IMG/VR virus record: IMGVR_UViG_3300022752_005671
Coordinates: 1 to 64,000 of that record
Reading direction: 5' to 3' (one strand)
Source of the DNA: a virus
Length of the DNA stretch: 64,000 nt
Part shown: positions 53,039 to 62,233 of the stretch, piece after piece
Layout: each line of letters starts with the position of its first letter
How positions within the stretch are numbered: position 1 is the first letter of the stretch
Made by a program: the position numbers and the translations under genes
Notes under the pieces: generated by a model
What the model saw: the letters and a program-made list of their open reading frames with translations, nothing else
Told to the model about the DNA's origin: nothing
Databases searched by the model: none

Positions 53039-53171
53039 TTAATAATTGTTCAGAGATATCATTGCAATGACTTTTTTTACTTTCTTAGCAAGAATATTAG
53101 TTGACCAACCTTTATAAATTTCCAATTCCTTCTAAACTTTTACAATCAGAATCTGTTGAAAAATAAGTCAT
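53039..53171 (-). pseudogene. small frameshifted ORF after the SGNH hydrolase
   Basis: The ATG (53171-53169) overlaps the SGNH stop as ATGA, the same coupling used across this operon. It opens MTYFSTDSDCKSLEGIGN. The frame then stops, but continues one base off as YKGWSTNILAKKVKKVIAM and ISLNNY to a TAA at 53039-53041. The total of 133 bases (44 codons plus one) implies one extra base near 53115. Either a real small gene with an indel or the remnant of a longer one. No family recognised. Confidence 0.4.
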
Positions 53172-53863
53172 ATTAGATTTAACCTTTTAAATTCATTTAT
53201 CCAAATATCAATAGTTTTATCATAACTTAAATGAATAAAGTCAGAAAAAAGATTCTCTTTTGTTTTTCCTTGTTCATCTACTAGACTATTATAAATGGAA
53301 ATATATGGAATACAATCTTTATCACATAAAGATTTGTGAAAGTCATCCCAATGTTTTGATATTTTGTTTCTAATTTCAGAAGTTCCTGAAACATTGTATC
53401 GTTGTTCATCAATAGGCATTAATTTTTTTATTGATTCATCACATAAACTTGGCAAAGCGCCTATCACTCCAACATTTTTTACGTTATTCTTTAAATCAAT
53501 GATTGATCTATGATATCTGCTAACACATTCTTCTACAACATTTTGATATGTTCTATCTTTTGAAACATACTTTGGTAAATGAACTCTACAATCAATTTCT
53601 CCAACAAACATTAGAATAAATGACTCATCATTAAAAAATGATGAGTGATCATTCATTAATGAATAAATTTTATGAAGATGATGTTCATAAAAGTTATAAG
53701 CAAGAACTGGGCCTAAAAACCAAGTTCTAAAAGGTAAATCTGGGTTTATGTCTGTAAATGATCTTCCTCTAGGCTTTTCTTTTTGTTTTGAAACCTTATT
53801 ACCGCATGGCGGCGCGCCCGTTAACGTAGCTGCATGACTATTACCAAAAACTTCAAATATCAT
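53168..53863 (-). CDS. SGNH/GDSL-like hydrolase
   Basis: 231 residues. FGNSHAATL (about 5-13) supplies the block I nucleophile Ser. FVGEIDCRVHL (about 86-96) fits block III ('G.nD/E'). The segment FSDFIHLSYD (about 210-219) provides the DxxH catalytic pair. SGNH enzymes remove or add acetyl/acyl groups on sugars, so it may deacetylate the glycan made here. Overlaps the GT upstream by 4 bases. The start is preceded by a plausible AT-rich site. Confidence 0.7.
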   Translation of the reverse strand: MIFEVFGNSHAATLTGAPPCGNKVSKQKEKPRGRSFTDINPDLPFRTWFLGPVLAYNFYEHHLHKIYSLMNDHSSFFNDESFILMFVGEIDCRVHLPKYVSKDRTYQNVVEECVSRYHRSIIDLKNNVKNVGVIGALPSLCDESIKKLMPIDEQRYNVSGTSEIRNKISKHWDDFHKSLCDKDCIPYISIYNSLVDEQGKTKENLFSDFIHLSYDKTIDIWINEFKRLNLI

Positions 53864-54672
53864 TTTGAATTAACCAAATATTTTGCGCTTTCTATACAGT
53901 TGGTCTTAGCATCGTGACCATAACAGTGATGATCAAACCATTCTTGCGTGTCCTTTATTGGAATTTTATGTTTATCTAATGTATAACAAACTGCCGTTTG
54001 TTCACTAGCATTCCAGGTTTTTGCTTTTAACCCCGGAGCTTCAGGGAACTTGCTGACTGAAGATATGTCAACATTCGCCAATTTATTACAAACTTCTGGA
54101 ATATCTCTTAAGCATTCGATCCATTTTTGTGTGCAACCTAAAGTCCCTGCATTCCATATGGGAAAATCTGTTTTTCCTAGCGCGGTTTGAGCAGCGTATT
54201 TTTCACCCCAATAGTCTCTTCCATTATTACAATTTCTTTCAAACTTCCACATAAATGCTCCGTCATGTTGTAGGAGGTCATCTATTGGTTTTTTACAAGT
54301 TAAATCATTATCTAACTTTAGAAATCCGCAATCTTTATTGATGTAATGTTGGACAACTTCAACCAATGGCCAAAATCCATATTCATGTTTATTCATCCAA
54401 GATACAATCAAATCTTTATCTTGAATCAAGTTTAAATTTTCAAGCGAAACAGCATATTTTTTCATTTTTGAATATAGAAAATCTTTATCATCTGTCAAGA
54501 TTTGATATTCTAAATTTGGATTATGGTGTAAAAATGTTGCAACTGATGCTGACGTATATTCAAATATAAAATTTTTATCTACATAGGCTTTTTTTGCCCA
54601 ATGACGACCTGAAGTTTCAAGAGATTTAATGTTATAGTCGAAGACAAGGCTGAAAATATTAAAGTTTTTCAT
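53860..54672 (-). CDS. GT-A-like glycosyltransferase
   Basis: 270 residues. NIFSLVFDYNIKSLETSGRH and YQILTDDKDFLYSKMKKY form the first half of a GT-A domain. FLKLDNDLTCKKPIDDLLQH (about 116-135) carries a DxD motif (DND) for the divalent metal and sugar nucleotide. WNASEQTAVCYTLDKHKI (about 217-234) is typical of the acceptor side. Related to small GT32/GT8-like enzymes. Its stop overlaps the SGNH start by 4 bases. Confidence 0.65.
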   Translation of the reverse strand: MKNFNIFSLVFDYNIKSLETSGRHWAKKAYVDKNFIFEYTSASVATFLHHNPNLEYQILTDDKDFLYSKMKKYAVSLENLNLIQDKDLIVSWMNKHEYGFWPLVEVVQHYINKDCGFLKLDNDLTCKKPIDDLLQHDGAFMWKFERNCNNGRDYWGEKYAAQTALGKTDFPIWNAGTLGCTQKWIECLRDIPEVCNKLANVDISSVSKFPEAPGLKAKTWNASEQTAVCYTLDKHKIPIKDTQEWFDHHCYGHDAKTNCIESAKYLVNSK

Positions 54673-55397
54673 CTGATTCTTATGCCTCTTATCTTAGGGT
54701 TTATGTTGTAAGTTAAAAATAGATTTTTCATAATTTCTGGGTATTCGTCAACGTTCCATTGCCCTTTGTTAATAGCTGTGCAAACGTAAGGATAAACTTT
54801 AGAATCATAATGAGCTTTTCCTATTTTTGGTTCTCCATTATAAATTAAAGTTCCTTTTATTCCTATTTCTCTAGCACCAGAATTCCATGACTCTGACTCC
54901 AACCACTTTTGAGATTTTACATGCTCATAAAGTTTTTTTAATGATTGTTTTTTCCATAAAGTAACTTGCATGGAAAATGCATCCGCTGTGTTCATATGAA
55001 CTTCATAAATGTCATCTTTAACATGCATGTCAAGAGGAGTTTGATATCCACATCTGATTAATCTAACATAATCATAACTGGATTCTTCAAGAAATTGTTG
55101 ATATCTTTTTATTGACTCATAATCAATTTCTGAAAATAGAATGAAGTCTTCTTGGGAATAAATTACAAAATTTTCTTTAACCGATTCTAGACATCCCAAA
55201 TATTGTTTCCAATAAGGATCTAAATTTGAATAAGTGATTAGTTCATGATCTTTATATGTCCAAACTGGAATTGACTCTTCATCTGAAAATGCATAACTTT
55301 TCATCTTCGAAGCATTAATGCTTAATTGACCGAAATGCATAGGCCAAACATCTGAATATTTTGATGTTGTGTATGTTATTATTGAAACGTCTTTCAT
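54669..55397 (-). CDS. putative GT-A-like glycosyltransferase
   Basis: 242 residues. VSIITYTTSKYSDVWPMHFG and ENFVIYSQEDFILFSEIDYESI (about 76-97) resemble the nucleotide-binding and DxD-adjacent strands of small glycan transferases (EDF near the strand end). AFSMQVTLWKKQSLKKLYEHV follows. No classical DxD is evident, so assignment rests on pattern and context between two cluster genes. Confidence 0.55.
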   Translation of the reverse strand: MKDVSIITYTTSKYSDVWPMHFGQLSINASKMKSYAFSDEESIPVWTYKDHELITYSNLDPYWKQYLGCLESVKENFVIYSQEDFILFSEIDYESIKRYQQFLEESSYDYVRLIRCGYQTPLDMHVKDDIYEVHMNTADAFSMQVTLWKKQSLKKLYEHVKSQKWLESESWNSGAREIGIKGTLIYNGEPKIGKAHYDSKVYPYVCTAINKGQWNVDEYPEIMKNLFLTYNINPKIRGIRIR

Positions 55398-55404
55398 AAA
55401 AAAA

Positions 55405-56172
55405 TCATTTATTTGTAGTTAGGTTTTCTAGTCTTCCTATTTTTCTAAGTTCTCTTAAATCATCTAACCCATCATCATTATTAGGAAGCTTTTTATAAGA
55501 AGTTGATCTATATGGAATTTCATTTATATTAGGATGTTCAACATAATAGTAAGTTGCAAGAGAGATTCTATAATTGTTATCTGGGCACGATAATGGATGA
55601 GGGTGTCCATGATTTGAACCCATGTCTGTTCTAAAAATAACAGCTCTATTAAAAATCGGAGAAATTTTTTGGCACAAATTCTTCATGTCTTTATCCCATA
55701 ATTCTAAGTGCCCGCCCCATTCTTCTTGCCAGTTTTCATTAAGATATAAAATTAAATTAACTTTTCTTAACATCATTAATTCTTTATGAATATTGTAATC
55801 TTCATGTACATCTAGCTTTCCTCCTTTTTTTATAAGATGTAATCCTCCTCCATTTAAGCTTGGGTCTGATTTTAATCTTTTTATTTTTGTTAATGAAGTT
55901 AACCAATTTAAAAATTCTTGAGAATTAACTAAAGAAAAATAATCAAAAAAGTTATCATTTAGCTCTTCAATTTTATTAAAAGCTAATTTTTTCTCCAACG
56001 GATTATCATACATCCACCACAATTTTTCATTGGGGCTAGGGAAATTTTGTCTTAATTTTTTTGCAAAATCATCAACTAAAAAATTATCAATTATAATGTG
56101 ATCAAATGGCGAAGATGATACAAATTTAGCAGATAGATCTTCTACATTAAATTTGTTAATTAAATTTTTCAC
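55405..56172 (-). CDS. 2-oxoglutarate/Fe(II)-dependent oxygenase
   Basis: 255 residues. DHIIIDNFLVDDFAKKLRQNF is the typical N-terminal start of prolyl-4-hydroxylase-like enzymes. LDVHEDYN (120-127) gives the HxD iron ligands, EWGGHLELWD the beta strand, and HPHPLSCPDNNYRISLATYYY (190-210) the distal His and the Arg that binds 2-oxoglutarate. Hydroxylates or oxidises a protein, sugar or lipid. These are common in large phages. Overlaps the upstream GT by 17 bases. Confidence 0.85.
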   Translation of the reverse strand: MKNLINKFNVEDLSAKFVSSSPFDHIIIDNFLVDDFAKKLRQNFPSPNEKLWWMYDNPLEKKLAFNKIEELNDNFFDYFSLVNSQEFLNWLTSLTKIKRLKSDPSLNGGGLHLIKKGGKLDVHEDYNIHKELMMLRKVNLILYLNENWQEEWGGHLELWDKDMKNLCQKISPIFNRAVIFRTDMGSNHGHPHPLSCPDNNYRISLATYYYVEHPNINEIPYRSTSYKKLPNNDDGLDDLRELRKIGRLENLTTNK

Positions 56173-57049
56173 AAAAATCCTTTATTATTTGGTCATAATA
56201 ATCTTTTATTTTTGATATGTGATATTTTTCTCCAACTTTTATTGATTCTTTTGATAACGAAGAATACGCATCTAGATCATTTTGAAGATCAATGATTGTT
56301 TGTTTTAAACTATCAAAATTTTCTACAAAAATACATTTATCTTCTCCAAATTGTTTATAACTTTCATATGGAAGACATATCGTTGGGACTCCATAACTTT
56401 GAAAATTAGTTAATTTTGTATTTGGTTTATACCTAATCGTTCTTTGATATACGCCTGAATTTATTGATTCTTTTTCAAAGAAAATAATTCCTATGTCTAT
56501 TTTTTTAAAAACTGAGTCAAGTTCATAATGATTTTGCGGGTTATAAGATGTAAAAGTAAGGTTTTGCTTACTACAAAAATCTTGCAAGCTTTTTTCATTT
56601 AACGTATATTCAGGAACTCCTACATATCCTAAATTTATTGGTCGTTCTTTTAATTCATTTATTCTTTTTGAAAAATTACAATTATGATGAGGTATTACAT
56701 AGATTTTTTTATCTGTTACTTTTGAAAGTTCTTCTTTACATATATCATTATTTACAATATAAAAATCGCAAAATTTACTTGTATATCTTGAAAAATCGTC
56801 CTCTTTTACTCTTCCGTAAAGATAGTCAGTTACTGGGTTATCTGCAATGTCAAACCCAACTATTAAATTATTTAATTTGCAGTATCTCGCGTAGTCTTCA
56901 TTAAATTTTCTAACATGAATTACTATTTCATTTTTTGGATCTATGGGAAAATCAATATCAACAAAGTCAGAATGCGGAATGATTTCAGATATTTGTTGTC
57001 CTCTAATGATTCCTGAACTTCTTTTTGAAAACCCAGCAAATGTTATCAT
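56156..57049 (-). CDS. putative glycosyltransferase, GT-B
   Basis: 297 residues. Divergent GT-B: IVIHVRKFNEDYARYCKLNN, VDIGIIFFEKESINS, RYKPNTKLTNFQSYGVPTICLPYESYKQ (about 219-246). The KP.TKL.N.qa.G.P pattern marks the donor site. The closing helix LSKESIKVGEKYHISKIKDY is GT-B-like. Between the 2OG oxygenase and a CgeB-like GT, with overlaps at both ends. Confidence 0.65.
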   Translation of the reverse strand: MITFAGFSKRSSGIIRGQQISEIIPHSDFVDIDFPIDPKNEIVIHVRKFNEDYARYCKLNNLIVGFDIADNPVTDYLYGRVKEDDFSRYTSKFCDFYIVNNDICKEELSKVTDKKIYVIPHHNCNFSKRINELKERPINLGYVGVPEYTLNEKSLQDFCSKQNLTFTSYNPQNHYELDSVFKKIDIGIIFFEKESINSGVYQRTIRYKPNTKLTNFQSYGVPTICLPYESYKQFGEDKCIFVENFDSLKQTIIDLQNDLDAYSSLSKESIKVGEKYHISKIKDYYDQIIKDFCEKFN

Positions 57050-57987
57050 AATTTACTCATTCTTTCTATCACTGTTTTTGCTCTATTGATTGAAGTATGA
57101 TATAGCAATCCATGCTGTTTTCCAGCTATCCCAATTTTTAGTGATAATTCTTTTTCTTTTAATAAGAAATTTAAATTATTTGAAAATGAACTCATATCAT
57201 CATATGAAACAGCATGAACAAAATCTTCAAATTTATCTGGAAATTCTATTTGATATTTTTGATATAAGCAGCAAGCTCCTGCTCCAATTGCTTCATAAAA
57301 TCTATCGCAATTGTCTCCACCACCCCATGCATCAATTACTATTCTAGATCTTGATAAAACTTCTCTATACTCTTTTTCATTTAAAGAATTTGAAACAACT
57401 ATGTTGTAATTTGTTTTTTGTTTTAAATCATAACAATAATTTGTTATTTCTTTTCTCATTCCTGTACTATGTTGACCGAAGACACACATGACGTCGATGT
57501 CTTTTTTTTCATCATTTAATAAATGCCGAGGAGTCATTCCAAAAAGAAGAGGAATAATACCTAAGTCTAAATCCTGTTTGTAACATTCTCTTTTAAAATA
57601 AAGATCACAAAAATTTAGCATATCATGATTTATCCAAGGATGTCCTCTTCTTTTAGAAGGATCAACCAAAGAATTAATCATTTGGTCTTTCATCTGATAT
57701 CCAGTGTAAGTCCACTCGCTTCCATCAATGTAAGCAATTTTAAATTTATTTTTTAAAGAATTTAAAAGGTAGTATTTTGGAGATTGATTATCCCTAACTT
57801 TTCCAAAAAATGCTAGAACAAAATTAGCGTCATTAACTTTTAATATTTCTTCATCACTGAATGATTTTGTTATTCCATTTCCTAAATCTGAAGCAATTAT
57901 TTCAACGCCTAAATTCAAAAGACCATCAACTACTAATTCAGTAGTGTAATCTCTTTTTTTATTAGGAGTTATTGCTATGATTTTCAA
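57046..57987 (-). CDS. CgeB-like glycosyltransferase
   Basis: 313 residues. VVDGLLNLGVEIIASDLGNG is the N-domain. RIVIDAWGGGDNCDRFYEAIGAGACCLYQK (about 211-240) is the 'l....g....R.fEa...Ga.ll' donor loop of CgeB/GT1-like proteins, and FLLKEKELSLKIGIAGKQHG ends the family pattern. It overlaps the next gene by 26 bases. Confidence 0.7.
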   Translation of the reverse strand: MKIIAITPNKKRDYTTELVVDGLLNLGVEIIASDLGNGITKSFSDEEILKVNDANFVLAFFGKVRDNQSPKYYLLNSLKNKFKIAYIDGSEWTYTGYQMKDQMINSLVDPSKRRGHPWINHDMLNFCDLYFKRECYKQDLDLGIIPLLFGMTPRHLLNDEKKDIDVMCVFGQHSTGMRKEITNYCYDLKQKTNYNIVVSNSLNEKEYREVLSRSRIVIDAWGGGDNCDRFYEAIGAGACCLYQKYQIEFPDKFEDFVHAVSYDDMSSFSNNLNFLLKEKELSLKIGIAGKQHGLLYHTSINRAKTVIERMSKL

Positions 57988-58921
57988 AACAATTCAAAAA
58001 TACTTCCATATATGATTTGTTTACATTAATATTGTCTAGTAAATCATAGTTAATTTTTGAAATTAAAGATTCTCTTCTTTCGTAAGCGTTAAAAATTTTT
58101 TCAACAACGTTAGTTGAATCATCCATTTGAATACCATGAGCTTGACATATTTCAGGTATAGCTCCACCGTCTTTGTGATAAACAATAGGTAATCCGCAAG
58201 ATGAAGCTTCAATATGATGCATTCCGCAAGCTTCCCATCTTGCTGCAGTTAAATAAACATCATGTTTTCTAAGCTCATCTCCTAATTCTTTTCCATACAA
58301 TGGAGAAATTAGTTTAGTGTTTTTAGGCACATATTCTTTGTAGTATCTACCGATGTAAGTAAATTCAATATTTTGATGCAAATTAAGCTTTTTATCTAAC
58401 TCGATATAAGCATCAAATCCTTTATTATAGTTGTTCGACCAATGATGGGTTACAACTTTAATTTTTTCATTTTTTTCTTTTTGTTTTGAAGGATAAAACC
58501 ATTGATGATTGCAGCCATTTCTAATAACATGACTTTGTTTATTAAATCCATGCTGCTCATAATGATTTTTTAACCAATCGCTTATAAAAATTGTTTTATC
58601 AGCTATTGCATAATTTGCTTTTATGTTTAAATTTACTAAAAAGTTAGTTCCTCGAGGGACATCAGAATCATTTATACGATGAATGACTTTAACGTTTTTA
58701 TTTTTTGATTTTAAAAAAGTCTTGTATTGAATCAGCTGATTTATATCTCCAAACCCATCATCATCTCTCGGATCCATCATTAAAATGACATCGACATCAT
58801 CTTCATAGCTAGTCGTGACTTTATGTCCGATTGATTCAGCGTAGTCAGTAAACCCTGTAGCAAAATGTATTCCACCGCCCCATGGATTTCTTCTAAGCTT
58901 TCTATTAATAAAAATCTTCAT
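57962..58921 (-). CDS. glycosyltransferase, GT4-type
   Basis: 319 residues. MKIFINRKLRRNPWGGGIHF is an N-domain Gly-rich start. KVVTHHWSNNYNKGFDAYIELDKKL and FTYIGRYYKEYVPKNTKLI are C-domain strands. YLTAARWEACGMHHIEASSCGLPIVYHKDGG (about 223-253) is the family-4 'E..g....Ea...G.Pvv' motif. Probably extends the cluster's glycan. Confidence 0.8.
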   Translation of the reverse strand: MKIFINRKLRRNPWGGGIHFATGFTDYAESIGHKVTTSYEDDVDVILMMDPRDDDGFGDINQLIQYKTFLKSKNKNVKVIHRINDSDVPRGTNFLVNLNIKANYAIADKTIFISDWLKNHYEQHGFNKQSHVIRNGCNHQWFYPSKQKEKNEKIKVVTHHWSNNYNKGFDAYIELDKKLNLHQNIEFTYIGRYYKEYVPKNTKLISPLYGKELGDELRKHDVYLTAARWEACGMHHIEASSCGLPIVYHKDGGAIPEICQAHGIQMDDSTNVVEKIFNAYERRESLISKINYDLLDNINVNKSYMEVFLNCFENHSNNS

Positions 58922-60555
58922 TTTCTCTTTAAGATTTTAGAATATTCTGGAAAATAAAGATAATCAATTCTAGTACCTAGGAAACACTTAATTGAATGAG
59001 AAACATCCTCGCATATTGGTTCTCTATCATTAAAGCTAGTGTTTAAAATGATAGGAACCCCAGACTTTTCTTTCCATTTTAGTAAGAAATTATGATACCA
59101 TTGGTTGTCTTCTTTTCTAACGGTTTGAAGTCTTGCAGTACCATCTTGATGAACTACCGCTGGGACTAATGATTTCTTTTCTTCTTTAAAATTCAATACA
59201 AATTGCATGTATGGACTTTCTTGATAGTTTAAAAACCACTCATGAGCATCTTCTTCAAGAATAGAAGGAGCAAACGGTCTGAACCATTTACGATGCTTCA
59301 CTTTTTCATTGATGATATCTTTCATATCTCCGCGGCGAGGGTCAGCAAGAATGCTTCTGTTTCCTAATGCTCTCCGACCTGATTCACTTTTTTCATTGAA
59401 TACCGCAACGATGTTTCCGGCCGCTAAAAGATCTGTCATTTGATCTAGTGTGCAGCCTGAAACGTCAACAGGAAAATTTTTAACAACATTATTAAAATGT
59501 TCTTCTCCCCAAAGTTCTCCTAAATACGGAGTAAAATTGTGTTTCCATTGAATTCTGGGATTTCCTAAAATTTCATGCCAAAGTATTTGTGCTGCTCCGA
59601 TAGGTAAACCTCCGTCATACGGAACTGGAGGTATATAAACATTTTCTATGTTATCTGGAAACCAAGATTTGATCTTTCCCATGGCAACAGAGTTTAATGC
59701 TACTCCGCCTGAAATGCATAAATTTTTTGATTTAATTGGACTAACATCTATTGCAAACTTTATAATTTGCTTCAACAATTCTTCAGTAGATGATTGTAGT
59801 CCTGCGGCAAGATCAAATTTATCTTGTTCTGATTTTCTTGCAATTGCTGCCCATGGTTCAAGATATGGATGTGAAGGATCAGCATCACTAGTTGCACCAG
59901 GAGGTTGATTATGAGGTTTCATGCTTGATGGCATAATATCGGTTGTCAACATTTTTAAAAAATCTTGGTGGTACTTTTTCGCATCACCAAATGCCGCCAT
60001 AGCCATCACCGTACCTTCTTCACCTCCTAACGGCCATCCGTTTTGAAGTTTAAAAACATATCTAGTAATTCTTGTCCAGACACCTCCGATGTTAATTTCG
60101 TAAGGTTTAAAAGTCTTTAAGTTTTTCATGGTGCAATCTTTTGCATACCATATTGTGCAAGCTGTCTCTGCACCATGTTCATCTTCAGAACCGCCGCCGT
60201 CTATTGTTAGAACAATTGCATCATCAAAATTGCTGGAATAAAATGCGTTAGCTGCATGAGATCTATGATGAGAAAAGAAATGTATTCCTCCTCCATTTTT
60301 TTCTACTATACCTTTTATTTTTTCATATGAATCTTCGTATTGCTTTAGCTTCTTTGTCGGATAAGTTGTTGCAATATGAGAAATATCATCTACATTTTCT
60401 ACTGTATCAAACATGAACTTTACTGAATCACCAGGAGGAGACTTTTCACGATTATAGCGTTCATATTCTGCGTGAATAGTTGGTTGACCATTTTCTAAAA
60501 TGCAAAATGAACAATCATGTCCAGACCAAACTCCAGCGACTTTTATAGATTTCAT
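58918..60555 (-). CDS. carbamoyltransferase, NodU/CmcH family
   Basis: 545 residues, full length. AGVWSGHDCSFCILENGQPT (about 7-26) and FFSHHRSHAANAFYSSNF (93-110), with the conserved His pair, form the N-terminal Kae1/YrdC-like domain. IDGGGS is its nucleotide loop, and CISGGVALNSVAMGKI follows. ESGRRALGNRSILADPR and WFRPFAPSILEEDAHEWF are C-domain motifs. IILNTSFNDREPICEDVSHS closes the family pattern. Transfers carbamoyl from carbamoyl phosphate to a sugar hydroxyl, as in Nod-factor and antibiotic decoration. It indicates a carbamoylated glycan. Confidence 0.93.
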   Translation of the reverse strand: MKSIKVAGVWSGHDCSFCILENGQPTIHAEYERYNREKSPPGDSVKFMFDTVENVDDISHIATTYPTKKLKQYEDSYEKIKGIVEKNGGGIHFFSHHRSHAANAFYSSNFDDAIVLTIDGGGSEDEHGAETACTIWYAKDCTMKNLKTFKPYEINIGGVWTRITRYVFKLQNGWPLGGEEGTVMAMAAFGDAKKYHQDFLKMLTTDIMPSSMKPHNQPPGATSDADPSHPYLEPWAAIARKSEQDKFDLAAGLQSSTEELLKQIIKFAIDVSPIKSKNLCISGGVALNSVAMGKIKSWFPDNIENVYIPPVPYDGGLPIGAAQILWHEILGNPRIQWKHNFTPYLGELWGEEHFNNVVKNFPVDVSGCTLDQMTDLLAAGNIVAVFNEKSESGRRALGNRSILADPRRGDMKDIINEKVKHRKWFRPFAPSILEEDAHEWFLNYQESPYMQFVLNFKEEKKSLVPAVVHQDGTARLQTVRKEDNQWYHNFLLKWKEKSGVPIILNTSFNDREPICEDVSHSIKCFLGTRIDYLYFPEYSKILKRK

Positions 60556-60580
60556 TTTTTTTCTCTTTTTATGGCTGTTA

Positions 60581-61375
60581 CTAAATTCTCATTCCATTAT
60601 ACACGGTTTTTTTAAATTTATCGTTATCATCATTAATAGATTCTATGATTTTAAAATCAAGATTATTATCAATTAATAACTTAGCAAAAGCTTTTGTGTC
60701 TTTAGGCAAACACATTCCTCCATAACCACGTAAAGAATCAGAAACGTCTAAGTACATGTCTAAAGCTTTTCCTGTTTTTATATAAGCATTTTTTATAGCA
60801 TCATAATCGCAGTTTAGCTTTTTAGAAGCTTCAAAAAAAACATTGGCAAAAACTATTCTTAATGAAGCGTAAACGTTGTTGAAATATTTAAGTAATTCTG
60901 CTTCAGTAGGAGACAGTCTTACAGTTTGTTTGGGTAAAAAACCGTGAATACTTGAAATAGTTTCATAAACGTAATCGTTGTTAGTACCAATCGCTAGAAC
61001 GTTATGGTTTTTTATAAAGTCTTCGACTGCGCACCTCTCTCTTAAAAACTCAGGAACAAAGCAGATAGAATTATTGCTGTATTTTTCTACCATTGTTTGT
61101 GTAAATCCAGGTACTGCTGTTGATCTTATCGCTATGATACCAGCATAGTTTAATTCATGCAAATCATGAATTACGCTTTCAAGAATTGAAGTATCACATC
61201 CACCATCTTCTAAACTTGGTGTTGGGACGCAAATAAATACAGCTGAAGTATTCAAGACATCTTCTAACTTTGTGTTTAATTTTATGTCATGAAAAGATAC
61301 TTCATGATCTAAAGTTTCAAATCCTTTTTTATTAGCATTTCCAACGACACCAAGACCAATTATTCCTACTCGCAT
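60581..61375 (-). CDS. short UDP-sugar dehydrogenase-like protein
   Basis: 264 residues. RVGIIGLGVVGNANKKGFE is the Rossmann start. VFICVPTPSLEDGGCDTSIL, IAIRSTAVPGFTQTM and FVPEFLRERCAVEDF are UDP-glucose dehydrogenase motifs, and RGYGGMCLPKDTKAF (216-230) holds the catalytic Cys222. It lacks the C-terminal NDP-binding domain, like the 45049 protein but even shorter. Either a minimal enzyme of its own class or a partner subunit. Follows the epimerase with a 10-base overlap. Confidence 0.82.
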   Translation of the reverse strand: MRVGIIGLGVVGNANKKGFETLDHEVSFHDIKLNTKLEDVLNTSAVFICVPTPSLEDGGCDTSILESVIHDLHELNYAGIIAIRSTAVPGFTQTMVEKYSNNSICFVPEFLRERCAVEDFIKNHNVLAIGTNNDYVYETISSIHGFLPKQTVRLSPTEAELLKYFNNVYASLRIVFANVFFEASKKLNCDYDAIKNAYIKTGKALDMYLDVSDSLRGYGGMCLPKDTKAFAKLLIDNNLDFKIIESINDDNDKFKKTVYNGMRI

Positions 61376-62229
61376 AATAATGATTCGACCGTTCTGCGGA
61401 GTCCTTCTTCAAGATCGATTATACTATCAACATTTACAAAATTATAAAGTTTTTTTGTATCAGGACATCTTCTTTTTGCGCTTCCAAGAGGACTTTTGCG
61501 TATTTCAAGCTTATCTGGATTGACTTCCATTATTTTCATTATTATTCTTGCGACGTCACTTATTTTTACTTCTTGCTGGTTCCCAACATTCACAATTTCA
61601 TTTGTACAGTTTAAAACTAAATCATGTGTAAATTTAACTGCATCATCAATATAACAAAATGAACGTGTGTCATCCCCGTTTATGTAATACTCTCCAGTTA
61701 GTACTCTCTCTACAAACTCAGAGATAAAATGATCTTTTTGTCTTGGACCATATACGTTAAAATATCTAATGATTAACCAAGGTAATCCAGAATTTGAAAC
61801 TAAATTTTCTCCTAATGCTTTTGGAATGCTATAACTCCATCTAGGATTTAAGATGTTATCAAACATAATTGGAACTTGTTCATCAGTAGGAATTTTATAA
61901 ATTCCTTTATCTGTTGCACCATTAAAAATTTCGCATGTAGAAGTAAAAACAAATTTTGTTTTAGATCTTGAATATCTTTTTACTAGATTAAAAGTTGGAA
62001 TCGTGTTGTTAAACGCAACCATCGTTGGAGATTCATAAAAAAGTCTAGTTCCATTAGTTGCAGCCATGTGAACTAAAACATCACATTCGGGTAAGTTATT
62101 AACTACAATTTCAGAGCAAAGATCTTTTCCATCAACTAAATCTGCGGTAAAAATTTCGTTTGAATGTTTAATAAAGTCGTAATAATGACTTCCTATAAAC
62201 CCTTTATCTCCAGTTAATACTATTTTCAT
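61366..62229 (-). CDS. NAD-dependent nucleotide-sugar epimerase/dehydratase
   Basis: 287 residues from ATG 62229 (an upstream in-frame ATG at 62274 would overlap the previous gene). MKIVLTGDKGFIGSHYYDFI is the GxxGxxG start. VHMAATNG, FTSTCEIFNG, WSYSIPKALGENLV (YxxxK: Tyr in SYSIPKA) and IIRYFNVYGPRQ are extended-SDR motifs. VERVLTGEYYINGDDTRSFC and EIVNVG complete the family. Product sugar not determinable. Confidence 0.82.
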   Translation of the reverse strand: MKIVLTGDKGFIGSHYYDFIKHSNEIFTADLVDGKDLCSEIVVNNLPECDVLVHMAATNGTRLFYESPTMVAFNNTIPTFNLVKRYSRSKTKFVFTSTCEIFNGATDKGIYKIPTDEQVPIMFDNILNPRWSYSIPKALGENLVSNSGLPWLIIRYFNVYGPRQKDHFISEFVERVLTGEYYINGDDTRSFCYIDDAVKFTHDLVLNCTNEIVNVGNQQEVKISDVARIIMKIMEVNPDKLEIRKSPLGSAKRRCPDTKKLYNFVNVDSIIDLEEGLRRTVESLLCE

Positions 62230-62233
62230 AATT

